Of a DNA stretch of 64,000 nucleotides, positions 28,510 through 38,727 are shown piece after piece; the stretch's first letter is position 1; each line of letters begins with the position of its first letter. The DNA lies in contig NZ_CP018154.1 of the NCBI RefSeq assembly GCF_001889025.1, positions 362,001-426,000 of the forward strand, read 5' to 3'. The notes beneath the pieces are model-generated. The model did not search any database, was not told the DNA's origin, and saw only the letters and a program-made list of their open reading frames with translations. The translations under genes and the position numbers were made by a program. The DNA comes from Sphingorhabdus lutea. GTDB taxonomy: Bacteria; Pseudomonadota; Alphaproteobacteria; Sphingomonadales; Sphingomonadaceae.

Positions 28510-31354
28510 GGATCACATCCTCGCACCGGCCACATAATGCGCCATCTTCGGCAACATCGGGCAAGTGCCGCCAACAACGACCGCATTTATGCGAATCTGT
28601 TTTTGATACTGAAATTTCATGTCCATCTGTCACCTCTGCAACAATGGATATTTCCGCAAAATGAACAGGATCAATTTTTAAATCTTTTAATGGCAATTTC
28701 ACATCCGCCTGAAGGCTGGACCGGATGATTTTGTCACGGCGCAATGGTTCAATCGCTTCATTCACCGCTTCACGCAGGGCGCGAATCTCGCTCCATTTGT
28801 CAAATAATGCCATATCATGCCAATTGTTGGAAATTTCCGGCCATATTTGCAAATGAACGCTGTCGGCATTTTCACCAAAACGCGATTGCCAGATTTCCTC
28901 GGCGGTAAAGACCAGCACCGGCGCGGCATAGCGAACCATGGCGTGGAAAATAATGTCCATCGCACTGCGATATGCGCGGCGTTTTGGATCACTTGGCGCA
29001 TCGCAATATAGGCAATCTTTACGTATATCGAAGAAGAAAGCGCTCAAATCCTCATTGGCGAAATCGGACAGCAATCTGGTATATGTGTTAAAATCATAAT
29101 CATTTACCGCGCGGCGCAATTTGTCATCCAACTCCGCCAATAAATGCAGCACATAACGCTCCAATTCCGGCATATCGGCCACATTAACGCGCTCTGATTC
29201 CTCAAAATCGGACAATCCGCCAAGCATATAGCGGAAACTGTTGCGCAATTTGCGATAAGTATCGCCCACACCGCGCAAAATTTCATCGCCAATGCGGTGA
29301 TCTTCGGTAAAATCAACCGATAAAGCCCATAAACGGATAATATCCGCGCCTGTTTGGTCCATTATTTTCAATGGGCTGATTGTATTGCCCAATGATTTGG
29401 ACATTTTCATACCCTTTTGATCCATGGTGAAACCGTGGGTTAACACCGCCTGATAGGGGGCGCGTCCCCGCGTGCCACAGCTTTGTAAGAGGGAGCTTTG
29501 AAACCAGCCTCTATGCTGATCGCTGCCTTCTAAATATAGGTTGGCGGGCGGGATGCTTTTATCCTCGCGCACCAATTCGGGCCATTTTCCGCTTTCTAAG
29601 ACAAAGGCATGGGTGCAGCCGCTATCAAACCAAACGTCCAAAATATCGACAATGCGTTCATAATTGGCCGCGTCATAAGCATCGCCCAAAAATTCCTGTG
29701 CGCGTTCATCACACCATGCATCGACGCCCTGTTCACGCATGGCCGCAATAATGCGGGCATTCACATCTTTATCAACCAGATATTCGCCCGTTTTACGGTC
29801 CACAAACAGCGTGATAGGCACGCCCCATGCGCGTTGACGGCTAAGCACCCAATCGGGGCGACCCTCCACCATAGAGTTTATGCGATTGCGCCCTTTTTCG
29901 GGTATCCAGCGCGTGTCGGCAATTGCCTGCAACGCGGTTTCGCGCAGGCTTTTGTCCTTGCCCGCCGCCACGCGGTCCATGGGAACAAACCATTGCGGGG
30001 TGCAACGATAAATCACCTTGGCCTTTGACCGCCAGCTATGTGGATAGCTGTGGCTGGTGCTTGAATCATTTCGCGCGGATAATAATGCGCCAACATCGCG
30101 AAGGTCGCTGCAAATTGGGCCATCGGGCGCGGTGAATTTATTGTTAATCACGCTGCCCGCACGTTCATCGCCGCGCGGCAACCATGGCCAATCTTCGCGG
30201 TAAACACCGTCCGCATCCACCGCAAATACGGGGTTGATGCCATGGGCTTTACATAGATCAAAATCATCCTCGCCATGGTCCGGCGCCATATGGACAAGGC
30301 CGGTACCCGCATCGGTGGTGACAAAATCACCGGGCAGGAACGGGCGGGCCTTTGTGAAAAAGTCGCTGTCCGGGAAGCTATCCGCCATGGGATGCTTGGC
30401 GACAGTTCCGGCAAGGTCAGAGCCTTTGAAATTAATAATTTCAGTCAAAGTCACTTCTGCATCATTGCCTATATTTAATCGGTCATTAAATTGTGACAAA
30501 AGAGCGCGGGCAATAATAAATTTCTTACCCGCTAGCGCATCAACATTGGCCGCTTCATATAGGCCATATTCAACATCCGGCCCATAGGCGAGCGCTTGGT
30601 TTACGGGAATCGTCCAAGGCGTCGTGGTCCAAATCACGGCATATGCGCCGATTAATTCTTTAATCGGGCTGTCGGTAATCTCAAATGCCACATCAATTTG
30701 GGTGGAGGTGATATTTTCATATTCCACCTCAGCCTCGGCCAGCGCGGTTTTTTCCACCGGCGACCACATAACGGGCTTTGCCCCACGATAAAGCTGTCCG
30801 CTTTCGGCAAATTTCAACAATTCGGTCACAATGGTGGCTTCGCTGTCAAAATCCATGGTTAAATATGGTTTGTCCCAATTGCCATTGATGCCAAGGCGTT
30901 TTAACTGTTCACGCTGAACATTCACCCATTGCTGGGCATAGGCGCGGCATTCGGCGCGAAATTCCTTTACCGGAACTTCATCCTTGTTCAGTTTTTTCTT
31001 GCGATATTGTTCCTCAACCTTCCATTCAATGGGCAGGCCGTGGCAATCCCAACCGGGAATATAGGGCGCGTCTTTGCCAAGCAGGCTTTGTGTGCGCACC
31101 ACCATATCCTTTAAAATATGGTTCAGCGCATGGCCAATATGCATATCGCCATTGGCATAGGGCGGGCCATCATGCAGGATGAATTTTTCCGCGCCTTTGC
31201 GCGCCTCGCGCAATTTGCCATATAGGTCCTGTTCCTGCCATTTTGCCAAAATCTTTGGTTCTTTTTGTGGCAATCCGGCCTTCATTGGAAAGTCGGTTTT
31301 GGGAAGGAATACCGTGTCCTTATAATCGGGAATATTATTATTTGTGTCAGACAT
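28502..31354 (-). CDS. ileS: Isoleucine--tRNA ligase
   Basis: Class I aminoacyl-tRNA synthetase, 950 residues from ATG 31354. HIGH box PPYANGDMHIGHALN, KMSKS loop KGMKMSKSLGN, the editing domain between them, and a C-terminal zinc ribbon (CGRCWRHLPDVAEDG then LCGRCEDVI) are all present. The zinc ribbon and length place it with the bacterial chromosomal type. An upstream in-frame non-ATG start would add 12 unconserved residues and is not used. Confidence 0.97.
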   Translation of the reverse strand: MSDTNNNIPDYKDTVFLPKTDFPMKAGLPQKEPKILAKWQEQDLYGKLREARKGAEKFILHDGPPYANGDMHIGHALNHILKDMVVRTQSLLGKDAPYIPGWDCHGLPIEWKVEEQYRKKKLNKDEVPVKEFRAECRAYAQQWVNVQREQLKRLGINGNWDKPYLTMDFDSEATIVTELLKFAESGQLYRGAKPVMWSPVEKTALAEAEVEYENITSTQIDVAFEITDSPIKELIGAYAVIWTTTPWTIPVNQALAYGPDVEYGLYEAANVDALAGKKFIIARALLSQFNDRLNIGNDAEVTLTEIINFKGSDLAGTVAKHPMADSFPDSDFFTKARPFLPGDFVTTDAGTGLVHMAPDHGEDDFDLCKAHGINPVFAVDADGVYREDWPWLPRGDERAGSVINNKFTAPDGPICSDLRDVGALLSARNDSSTSHSYPHSWRSKAKVIYRCTPQWFVPMDRVAAGKDKSLRETALQAIADTRWIPEKGRNRINSMVEGRPDWVLSRQRAWGVPITLFVDRKTGEYLVDKDVNARIIAAMREQGVDAWCDERAQEFLGDAYDAANYERIVDILDVWFDSGCTHAFVLESGKWPELVREDKSIPPANLYLEGSDQHRGWFQSSLLQSCGTRGRAPYQAVLTHGFTMDQKGMKMSKSLGNTISPLKIMDQTGADIIRLWALSVDFTEDHRIGDEILRGVGDTYRKLRNSFRYMLGGLSDFEESERVNVADMPELERYVLHLLAELDDKLRRAVNDYDFNTYTRLLSDFANEDLSAFFFDIRKDCLYCDAPSDPKRRAYRSAMDIIFHAMVRYAAPVLVFTAEEIWQSRFGENADSVHLQIWPEISNNWHDMALFDKWSEIRALREAVNEAIEPLRRDKIIRSSLQADVKLPLKDLKIDPVHFAEISIVAEVTDGHEISVSKTDSHKCGRCWRHLPDVAEDGALCGRCEDVIHG

Positions 31355-31441
31355 AATGAGGGCTTTAAGCTGTCCAGCCGCGCCCCGCAAGTATATTGCG
31401 GATATGGCGGCTTATTTTAACGATTTTGCGGTTTATATAAA

Positions 31442-32299
31442 TTATCTTTTTAATGTAGGGCCGATTTTGGCAATATCCTCAATCAATATCATGCCATTAT
31501 AGCTATTGGCGATGTCACCAAATTGTTCGGGCGATGTAATGCCGATAATTTTATCGCCCTCAATCTTATCTGCGACAATCATCTTGCTGTTTGCCGCCGC
31601 GACATTGGCCAAAAATTTATTGGGCCAACCCCATAGGGTGAAGCCTAAATCATCTATTGTGGCCAAAATAACGCTATTATGACAGCTTTGCGGCAAAGCA
31701 CCCATCCATCCTTTTAATTTATGATCGGAAAGGCATGTTTTTGATTTTTCATAGTCAATTAATCCCGCCTTGCCCGCAAGAGGGCGCAACGCGTCTATGG
31801 ATTTTGAAGAACCCAAAAACATGGTTTTATTGTCAAAATCACGGCCATTGGCGCGTAAAGTCTCCACCAATTTGGGGTAATGCGCCGCATCAATATTCTC
31901 GGCCTTTATGATTAAATTTATGGCTGATAAATTAGGGAGAGCGACCGAAATTGGGGTGCGCGGGGCGGCATTATCGCGCGCGCAATTACCATTTGCCGCC
32001 TTATCAATGACGAAATTACCATCCTTTGTGGTTTCAATATTAACAAGCAAGCTGCTGCCCCTTGCGCCGGCAACAGCCTGTAATGATTGAACATCAGGCG
32101 GCGTGACACTTGCTGCGTAGCCGATATTTTGTTGAATAAAACATCCATTTTCATCAACCGGAAGGCTTGTCCCCTTGACCGCGACCAATTGTGGTCCGCC
32201 CTTTGGTGCATCGGCAAGCCAGCTTGCATTTAATAATGAAATGCCTCCAATGATTAAGCAGATTATAACAATCGCCCATCTTAATTTATTGTTCGCCAT
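31442..32299 (-). CDS. GDPD-like exported protein without catalytic residues
   Basis: A 285-residue protein with an N-terminal membrane anchor (WAIVIICLIIGGISLL). Its body resembles a glycerophosphodiester phosphodiesterase barrel: VNIETTKDGNFVID matches the family segment that normally carries E-x-D and TKDG, and GFTLWGWPNKFLANVAA matches the late GDPD strand. But the first catalytic motif HRG is VKG here (LVAVKGTS), and the paired acidic residue is altered, so phosphodiesterase activity is unlikely. It may bind a ligand or be a scaffold. It lies between ileS and ribF on the same strand. Confidence 0.65.
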   Translation of the reverse strand: MANNKLRWAIVIICLIIGGISLLNASWLADAPKGGPQLVAVKGTSLPVDENGCFIQQNIGYAASVTPPDVQSLQAVAGARGSSLLVNIETTKDGNFVIDKAANGNCARDNAAPRTPISVALPNLSAINLIIKAENIDAAHYPKLVETLRANGRDFDNKTMFLGSSKSIDALRPLAGKAGLIDYEKSKTCLSDHKLKGWMGALPQSCHNSVILATIDDLGFTLWGWPNKFLANVAAANSKMIVADKIEGDKIIGITSPEQFGDIANSYNGMILIEDIAKIGPTLKR

Positions 32300-32309
32300 G
32301 CCTGCCCCC

Positions 32310-33251
32310 TTAAATTATTGGTAGATTGGCGACCAACCAATTTTTGGCCACCATGCTGTCCTGATCCATTTGCGTAATTAACGCGTCCATATCATCAAAT
32401 TTTGCCTCTTCACGGATGAAATGCAGCAATTCAACTTCTATCATTTGATGATATAAATCACCCTGAAAGTCAAAAAAATACGGCTCTAACAATAATTTAG
32501 GAGGGGTAAAGCTGGGCCGGATGCCCAAATTGGCAACCCCGTCAAATATGCCGCCATCGGGTAATTTGCCGCGCACCGCATATATGCCAAATTTCGGACG
32601 CAAATATGATCCCATGTCGATATTAGCGGTGGGATAGCCGAATTTACGGCCATTTTTATCGCCATGCTGCACTTCACCCTCAATGGCAAAGGGGCGGGTG
32701 AGCAAATTTTGCGCCGTGGCAATATCGCCATTTTTCAATGCGGCGCGAATCCTGCTAGAGGAGATGACTTCATCCCCATTGGTAATGGGGGATAAAGCGC
32801 GCGAACGCAAATTAACCGGTGCGCCATAATCGGATAGATTTTGGGCATTGCCGCTGCGCCCCTTGCCAAAGGTGAAATCCTGTCCGGTCACCACGCCCGC
32901 CACGCCCAATTGCTCAGCCAATAATTTTGTGACAAAATCGGCCGCGCTCATATTGGCCAATGTCTCATTAAAATCAAAAACCAACATGGCATCGGCGCCA
33001 AATTGGGAAAAAATCTTTTCCCTTTGGTTCAAACTGGTCAATCGAAAGGGTTCGGCATGGGGCATGAAATATCGCACCGGATGCGGGTCAAATGTTGCAA
33101 TGTAAAAAGGGCGGCCTTCCTCCATTGCCCATTTTTTTGCCGCGCCGGCCACCGCCTGATGGCCCAGATGAAATCCATCAAAATTACCCATGGCGATAAT
33201 CGCGCCGCGATTGTCACCTGCCAATATATCATGGCTGGAAAATTTAGCCAT
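32310..33251 (-). CDS. ribF: Bifunctional riboflavin kinase/FAD synthetase
   Basis: Makes FMN and then FAD. N-terminal adenylyltransferase domain: GNFDGFHLGHQAV, TFDPHPVRYF, DFTFGKGRSG. C-terminal kinase domain: GYPTANIDM followed by RPKFGIYAV, and a late ELLHFIREEAKF. 313 residues, normal length. It overlaps the folA stop by eight bases, so the two cofactor genes are coupled. Confidence 0.96.
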   Translation of the reverse strand: MAKFSSHDILAGDNRGAIIAMGNFDGFHLGHQAVAGAAKKWAMEEGRPFYIATFDPHPVRYFMPHAEPFRLTSLNQREKIFSQFGADAMLVFDFNETLANMSAADFVTKLLAEQLGVAGVVTGQDFTFGKGRSGNAQNLSDYGAPVNLRSRALSPITNGDEVISSSRIRAALKNGDIATAQNLLTRPFAIEGEVQHGDKNGRKFGYPTANIDMGSYLRPKFGIYAVRGKLPDGGIFDGVANLGIRPSFTPPKLLLEPYFFDFQGDLYHQMIEVELLHFIREEAKFDDMDALITQMDQDSMVAKNWLVANLPII

Positions 33252-33750
33252 TATTTGGCTTTTCTTTGCGGATTAAGGTCACAAAATCATATGCGGGTAT
33301 TTTATCCGTGGCGGGAAAGCTTTCGCGTTTTTGTTCTTCAAAACCATCATATAAATCGGCATCAAAGCTGACATCACCCATGGCGTCCATGTGAATTTCG
33401 GTCAATTCTATACGATCTGCCATAGGCAGGAACATGGCGTATATTTCTGCGCCACCAATAATATAAACATGGGGGCTTGTGGCGATTTTTAACGCTTGCT
33501 GCACATTATATGCCGTTTCTGCGCCATCTTCTTCCCATTCAGTGTCGCGGGTCATTACAATATGGCGGCGGCCCTCCAACAAACCGGGCAGGCTGTCAAA
33601 GGTTTTGCGGCCCATAATCATTGGGCGACCCTTTGTTATTTGCTTAAAATGCCGCATATCTGCGGGAATGTGCCAAGGCAAACGATCCTTATTGCCGATA
33701 ATATTATTGCTCGCGCGGGCCAGGACCAAGGTGATTTCGGGATGCTTCAT
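33244..33750 (-). CDS. folA: Dihydrofolate reductase
   Basis: Reduces dihydrofolate to tetrahydrofolate. Chromosomal type of 168 residues: LVLARASNNIIGNKDRLPWH, DMRHFKQITKGRPMIMGRKT, and GGAEIYAMFLPMADRIELTE. The active-site acidic residue is Asp30 (IPADMRHF). It is first in a pair with ribF. Confidence 0.96.
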   Translation of the reverse strand: MKHPEITLVLARASNNIIGNKDRLPWHIPADMRHFKQITKGRPMIMGRKTFDSLPGLLEGRRHIVMTRDTEWEEDGAETAYNVQQALKIATSPHVYIIGGAEIYAMFLPMADRIELTEIHMDAMGDVSFDADLYDGFEEQKRESFPATDKIPAYDFVTLIRKEKPNNG

Positions 33751-33791
33751 CGCTTTATATACTCAGCCTTTTTGTTAAAATGACGCTTATG

Positions 33792-34907
33792 TCATTTTTC
33801 ATAAGATATTTTTGTGATGTGGCCCATTTTTCGTCCGGGCCTTGCCTCTGCTTTGCCATAAAGGTGCAGCTTTGCAAGGGGGTCATCCAAAATAGCCTTA
33901 AATTCATCAATATCATCGCCAATAATATTGGTCATGATAATGTCATCGCCGCATATTTTGGTGCTGCCCAGGGGCAGGCCGCAAATTGCGCGAATATGAT
34001 TTTCAAATTGGCTGCTTACCGCACCCTCAATCGTCCAATGCCCGCTATTATGAACGCGCGGGGCCATTTCATTGAAAATTGGTCCTTCGCTGCTGGCGAA
34101 AAATTCACCGGTTAAGATGCCAACATAATTGGATTGTTCAGCAATTTTCTGCATCAATTTTCTGGCAACGGGTTGTTGATCCTTTATTATCGATGGCGCG
34201 GGCAGGCTGCTGGTCGATAATATGCCATTTTTATGGATATTATGCGGGCTATTATAAAAAATAATCTCGCCATGCACATTGCGCGCCATGATAACCGAAA
34301 ATTCGGCGGAAAATTCGACAAGACCTTCTAAAATCGCAGGCTCTCCATTTAATGAAGCCATTGCTGCATGTAATTCATCCATATTGGCAACGCGAAATTG
34401 CCCCTTGCCATCATATCCCATGCGCACGGTTTTAACGATTGCCGGAAAACCGGTTTGTTGTGCCGCCGGCGTGCAATCGGCCATGTTATTTAATGCAGCA
34501 TAGGGCGCGGTTATCCCGCCCATGGCGATGGCATATTCCTTTTCGCTTAACCGGTGCTGTGCAATTTGTAATAATGATAAGGGCGGATAAATATTTTTAT
34601 TCTTTTCCAACGCCCGTAACGGGGCAACCGGAATATTTTCAAATTCGATGGTAATGACATCGCATTGGCTGGCAAAATGTACCAATGCCTGTTCATCATC
34701 ATATGGCGCACAGGTGAAATAATCCGCGCTAATCGCCGCGATGCTATCTTGTTCGGGGGCATAAATATGGGTGTGATATCCCATTTGCCCCGCCGATATT
34801 GCCATCATGCGGCCCAATTGCCCGCCGCCAATAATGCCGATGGTTGACCCCATGGGCAGGTAATGATGCGCATTATTGGAATTTTGTGGCGGATTATGTG
34901 GCGACAT
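33792..34907 (-). CDS. purK: N5-carboxyaminoimidazole ribonucleotide synthase
   Basis: ATP-grasp enzyme that converts AIR to N5-CAIR with bicarbonate, purine pathway. Seen: GIIGGGQLGRMMAISAGQMG at the N-terminus, FPAIVKTVRMGYDGKGQFRV, and FNEMAPRVHNSGHWTIEGA. Start chosen at 34907, where ATG overlaps the purE stop (TAATG), giving 371 residues; Met at 34853 is also possible. It pairs with purE. Confidence 0.96.
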   Translation of the reverse strand: MSPHNPPQNSNNAHHYLPMGSTIGIIGGGQLGRMMAISAGQMGYHTHIYAPEQDSIAAISADYFTCAPYDDEQALVHFASQCDVITIEFENIPVAPLRALEKNKNIYPPLSLLQIAQHRLSEKEYAIAMGGITAPYAALNNMADCTPAAQQTGFPAIVKTVRMGYDGKGQFRVANMDELHAAMASLNGEPAILEGLVEFSAEFSVIMARNVHGEIIFYNSPHNIHKNGILSTSSLPAPSIIKDQQPVARKLMQKIAEQSNYVGILTGEFFASSEGPIFNEMAPRVHNSGHWTIEGAVSSQFENHIRAICGLPLGSTKICGDDIIMTNIIGDDIDEFKAILDDPLAKLHLYGKAEARPGRKMGHITKISYEK

Positions 34908-35413
34908 TATGCGTTCTTTGGCCCCAATGGATGTTCGGCAATGCTTGCGCTTTGTGCCGCGCGCCATGCATCCAATTTTTGGGCAAGGACGCTGTCATTA
35001 TTGGCCAATATGGCCGCCGCCAACAGGGCAGCATTTTTGGCCCCTGCCTGTCCAATGGCCAAAGTGCCCACGGGAATACCGGCGGGCATTTGCACGATGG
35101 ATAGCAAGCTGTCCATTCCGTCCAATGCGCGCGATTGCACCGGAACACCTAAAACCGGAATACGGGTCATGGATGCGGTCATTCCGGGTAAATGCGCCGC
35201 GCCGCCTGCGCCTGCGATAATGACGTGCAGGCCGCGATCGGCCGCGCTTTTCGCATAATCATATAATCTTTCAGGGGTGCGGTGCGCGGAAATGATTCGG
35301 CATTCATGCTCCACATCCAATTCGCGTAATATATCGGACGCGCCCACCATGGTTTCCCAATCGGATTGGCTGCCCATAATAATGCCTATTTTTACCGATC
35401 CTGTATCACCCAT
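34907..35413 (-). CDS. purE: N5-carboxyaminoimidazole ribonucleotide mutase
   Basis: Moves the carboxyl group of N5-CAIR to give CAIR. Class I PurE, 168 residues: [14 protein letters not shown] near the N-terminus, [19 protein letters not shown] with the catalytic His, and [16 protein letters not shown] 35413 with AGGGG upstream is chosen; the longer frame adds unconserved residues. Promoter for purE-purK should lie in 35414-35666, where I see no clear operator. Confidence 0.96.
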   Translation of the reverse strand: MGDTGSVKIGIIMGSQSDWETMVGASDILRELDVEHECRIISAHRTPERLYDYAKSAADRGLHVIIAGAGGAAHLPGMTASMTRIPVLGVPVQSRALDGMDSLLSIVQMPAGIPVGTLAIGQAGAKNAALLAAAILANNDSVLAQKLDAWRAAQSASIAEHPLGPKNA

Positions 35414-35666
35414 ATAATGGCCCCTGCGGAATAATATGAAAATAATGCCATGCGCCACATGGCACATGCAATGCTGTTTCAAAAATATTGCTATTGTCTC
35501 TAAACATCATCGCGCCAATGCGCAATAATGACAAAGCCAGAAATATGATTTTTATTGCAGAATGACCGCGCATATATTTGCAGCATATAATTTACTTGAT
35601 TTAAATGATTAATTGCTAGATTCTAAACAAATAATAATAAACCGGTCGCGTTATATAATAATAATT

Positions 35667-36272
35667 ATGACGGTTGATATGATGAATGATGATGAAAATC
35701 GCCAAAAATTGGAAAATTTGGTTGTGCAACTGCGCGCCGAAAATCTTGCCTTAAAAAACCAAGTTGAACATTTACAACTTGCCAATAGCGTCGATGAATT
35801 AACCGCTATTTTAAACCGCCGCTCATTTTTAGAGGCGCTGGAGCGGTGGTGTTGGCGGTTAAAACGTTATTCGGGGCAATATGCTCTTGCCTTTATTGAT
35901 GTTGATAATTTGAAACAAATAAATGACCAATATGGTCATAGCGCGGGCGACGCCGTGTTGGTGCATGTCGCCCAAATATTAAGCCATGCCATTAGAAAGT
36001 CCGATTTTGTCGGGAGATTGGGCGGGGATGAATTTGGCATATTGCTGGACACAATTGATCCGCAATTCATTCAGCATAAGGCAAGAAATTTGGGCGATGC
36101 AATATCGAGCGAGCCTGTGGAATATGAGGGCCAAGTCATTCATATCTCTGCATCCATTGGCATTGTGCCGATGGTAAGGGGGCAAAGCGCGTTACAGATT
36201 ATGACCCTTGCGGATGAGGCAATGTATAATCATAAACGCGCCAAGGGCATTGTAAAATCCCCATTGGAATAG
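35667..36272 (+). CDS. Diguanylate cyclase (GGDEF), soluble
   Basis: Makes cyclic di-GMP. The 201 residues have an N-terminal coiled coil (residues 8-40, LENLVVQLRAENLALKNQ) and a GGDEF domain from about 42 on: DELTAILNRRSFLEALE, FIDVDNLKQINDQYGHSAGD, and the active site RLGGDEF (119-123). The inhibitory I-site RxxD is at 110-113, exactly five residues before GGDEF, so feedback inhibition is expected. No sensor or membrane segment; the coiled coil probably controls dimerisation. Confidence 0.92.
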   Translation: MTVDMMNDDENRQKLENLVVQLRAENLALKNQVEHLQLANSVDELTAILNRRSFLEALERWCWRLKRYSGQYALAFIDVDNLKQINDQYGHSAGDAVLVHVAQILSHAIRKSDFVGRLGGDEFGILLDTIDPQFIQHKARNLGDAISSEPVEYEGQVIHISASIGIVPMVRGQSALQIMTLADEAMYNHKRAKGIVKSPLE

Positions 36273-36330
36273 GGATAGGACCGACAAATAATCAAATAAT
36301 ATGACGTGATTGCCGGACCATCACTGGCCG

Positions 36331-37014
36331 TTAATCTTTTAAATAATAATATTCGCCGCCCTGTGCATCATCGTTTAATTCATAAATAATCGGCTGTCCG
36401 GTGGGGATTTCCAAACCGGTAATATCATCATCGCTTATATTGGATAAATGTTTGACCAATGCGCGCAGACTGTTGCCATGTGCAGAAATCATAACTTGCT
36501 TGCCCGATTTAATTTCAGGAACAATGACATTTTCCCAATATGGCAATACGCGAATAATCGTGTCCTTTAAACTTTCCGTATTGGGAATGTTAATGCCGGC
36601 ATAGCGCGGGTCATTTTCCATGGCAAAGGGGGAGTCACCATCCATTGGCGGCGGCGGAATGTCAAAGGAACGGCGCCAGATATGTACCTGTTCCTCGCCA
36701 TGTTTTGCGGCGGTTTCCGCCTTGTCCAATCCGGTTAGGCCGCCATAATGGCGTTCGTTTAATTGCCAATTTTTGGTAACGGGCATCCATAAACGGCCCA
36801 TTGCCTCCAATGCTAAATTCATGGTTTTAACCGCCCTTGTCTGTACGCTGGTAAAACCAATATCGGGGGCAAGGCCCTTTTCCTTCATTAAAATACCCGC
36901 GTCCCATGCCTCTTTTGCGCCTTTTTCGGTAACATCCACATCCCACCAACCGGTAAAACGATTTTCCAAATTCCATTGGGATTGGCCGTGACGGATTAGG
37001 ATAAGTTTAGGCAT
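36331..37014 (-). CDS. gpmA: 2,3-bisphosphoglycerate-dependent phosphoglycerate mutase
   Basis: Interconverts 3- and 2-phosphoglycerate in glycolysis. Catalytic LIRHGQSQWN (His9), NRFTGWWDVDVTEKG, LNERHYGGLTGLDK with the acid/base Glu, and SAHGNSLRALVKHL with the second His. 227 residues, typical of the dimeric bacterial enzyme. Confidence 0.96.
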   Translation of the reverse strand: MPKLILIRHGQSQWNLENRFTGWWDVDVTEKGAKEAWDAGILMKEKGLAPDIGFTSVQTRAVKTMNLALEAMGRLWMPVTKNWQLNERHYGGLTGLDKAETAAKHGEEQVHIWRRSFDIPPPPMDGDSPFAMENDPRYAGINIPNTESLKDTIIRVLPYWENVIVPEIKSGKQVMISAHGNSLRALVKHLSNISDDDITGLEIPTGQPIIYELNDDAQGGEYYYLKD

Positions 37015-37054
37015 AATCTGGCTTTCTATATTTAGCAGAGATGTTGAGTAATAA

Positions 37055-37522
37055 TTATATTTTTTTACTCATAAAGCGGCTGAACGGATCGTCAACATAT
37101 TGTGCAAAGGGTGGACAAAATATAAACCCATTTTTTTGATATAATTGGATTGCGGGTTCAAATGCCTCGCCTGATCCGGTTTCCAGGCTTAATCTTTCAT
37201 AACCGCGCCGCTGTGCTTCGATAAATATATGGCTTAGCATTGCCTGAGATGCACCCCGGCGCAGATAATCGGGATGGGTGCGCATGGATTTAACCTCGCC
37301 ATGATGTGGCGCAATTTCTTTTAATGCGCCGCAACCGGCAAGCTTTGGTTCATTTTGGCTATCATCCCAAATTGACCAAAATGTCACATCATCGCCATTT
37401 AACCCGTCAAAATCCAAAAAATGACAGCTGCCCTTGGGCGAATTGGCCAACATGGATGCAAAATGCAATTCCAATAAAGCCCTTATCTCTACGCCCGATA
37501 AATCATCAGCGATGATGCGCAT
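37055..37522 (-). CDS. GNAT family N-acetyltransferase
   Basis: A 155-residue GNAT protein. The acetyl-CoA motif is VKSMRTHPDYLRRGASQAML, followed by RLSLETGSGEAFEPAIQLYQ and NGFIFCPPF, a layout seen in small PhnO-like acetyltransferases. Substrate unknown. It starts ten bases after the M14 peptidase gene stops on the same strand, so the two are probably one transcript. Confidence 0.88.
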   Translation of the reverse strand: MRIIADDLSGVEIRALLELHFASMLANSPKGSCHFLDFDGLNGDDVTFWSIWDDSQNEPKLAGCGALKEIAPHHGEVKSMRTHPDYLRRGASQAMLSHIFIEAQRRGYERLSLETGSGEAFEPAIQLYQKNGFIFCPPFAQYVDDPFSRFMSKKI

Positions 37523-37531
37523 ATTTATTTC

Positions 37532-38683
37532 CTAAACAAGCTCCGCCAAGGTAGCAATACATTGTTCGGCCAAATGGATACAGCGATCGGGCGACCAGCC
37601 GCGATCAACATCGGGCAAATCGTCATTATCCTTAAATGGCATTTCCAATGTCATGGCAATACAGCCCATATTTGTGCCCATTTTCGCATCATTATATCGC
37701 TCTGCCAATTGATTGGTGGAAAGGGATAAATTCGCTTTACGTTTGGCATCCAATGGATAGCCAATTTTGGTTTGGAAATCGGCGGTGCGGGTGGCCAATA
37801 AATCACGATAGGCGTGATATTTGCGGCTTTGTTCATCGGTTAAGGATGGGATACCCTCAAAACCGGCAATGAAGACGGCGGGAATCGCCTCATCCCCATG
37901 AACATCCAATGCCCAATGCACGCCTTTTTCATCCATCGCATTGCGGATGGCCAGCACTTCGGGGCTTTTTTCCAAAGTTGGATTGTCCCATTCGCGGTTC
38001 AGGTTCGTACCCACGGCATTGGTACGTAAATGCCCACGGCATGATCCATCAGGGTTGCAATTTGGCACAATATTGACGGTGCATTTTTCCAATAATTTAC
38101 GCGCATGAGGATTGGCCGGATCGGTCAGCGCATATAATGCGCCCTCCATCCACCATTCGGCCATTGATTCGCCGGGATGCTGGCGGCCATATAACCATAA
38201 TTGCGTGTCGCCTTGCCCCATGGTCAGGCAATCAATGGGTTGCCCCTCTATGCTATGGCCCAAAACGCGGTGCGAAACACCATCATATTCGCAAATATCG
38301 GCGATTAAATCATGGTGGCGTTCCATGCTATATGGCGCAAAATATGCAAACCAACTAAGCGGGCTTGTCGGGGTATAGGTGATGGTCAATGTGCCATCAT
38401 CTTCATCTGCATCAAATGTGGACGGTGCGCGCAGCCATTCGACCCTATCTTCGCTTACACAGGCATTATAATTGGGCCAACCATCGGGATAGGCGCTTTT
38501 ATTTAATCCGGTGATTTTTAATGTGACTTCTTCACCAGGCGTGCCGGCCACACGAAAATGAAACCATTGGAAAAATTCGCTGTTTTTATCTTTACGAATC
38601 GATAATTTTGCCTCTGTGCCATTGATCGAATGAGTGATGATATTGCCGCTATCAAATGCAGCATTTATGTCATGTATTGGCAT
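37532..38683 (-). CDS. M14 family zinc carboxypeptidase, cytosolic CCP-like
   Basis: A 383-residue carboxypeptidase with the N-terminal beta domain of the cytosolic carboxypeptidase (AGBL/CCP) group followed by the peptidase domain. Zinc ligands: [20 protein letters not shown] (His and Glu) and a later His in the [11 protein letters not shown] region; the catalytic Glu is in [11 protein letters not shown]. No signal peptide, so cytoplasmic. Eukaryotic relatives remove glutamate side chains; the bacterial substrate is unknown. ATG 38683 with GAGGG upstream is chosen over a TTG. Confidence 0.9.
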   Translation of the reverse strand: MPIHDINAAFDSGNIITHSINGTEAKLSIRKDKNSEFFQWFHFRVAGTPGEEVTLKITGLNKSAYPDGWPNYNACVSEDRVEWLRAPSTFDADEDDGTLTITYTPTSPLSWFAYFAPYSMERHHDLIADICEYDGVSHRVLGHSIEGQPIDCLTMGQGDTQLWLYGRQHPGESMAEWWMEGALYALTDPANPHARKLLEKCTVNIVPNCNPDGSCRGHLRTNAVGTNLNREWDNPTLEKSPEVLAIRNAMDEKGVHWALDVHGDEAIPAVFIAGFEGIPSLTDEQSRKYHAYRDLLATRTADFQTKIGYPLDAKRKANLSLSTNQLAERYNDAKMGTNMGCIAMTLEMPFKDNDDLPDVDRGWSPDRCIHLAEQCIATLAELV

Positions 38684-38727
38684 TATTATAATGTCCCTCA
38701 ATAATTATATTATATTTTGTTATTATA

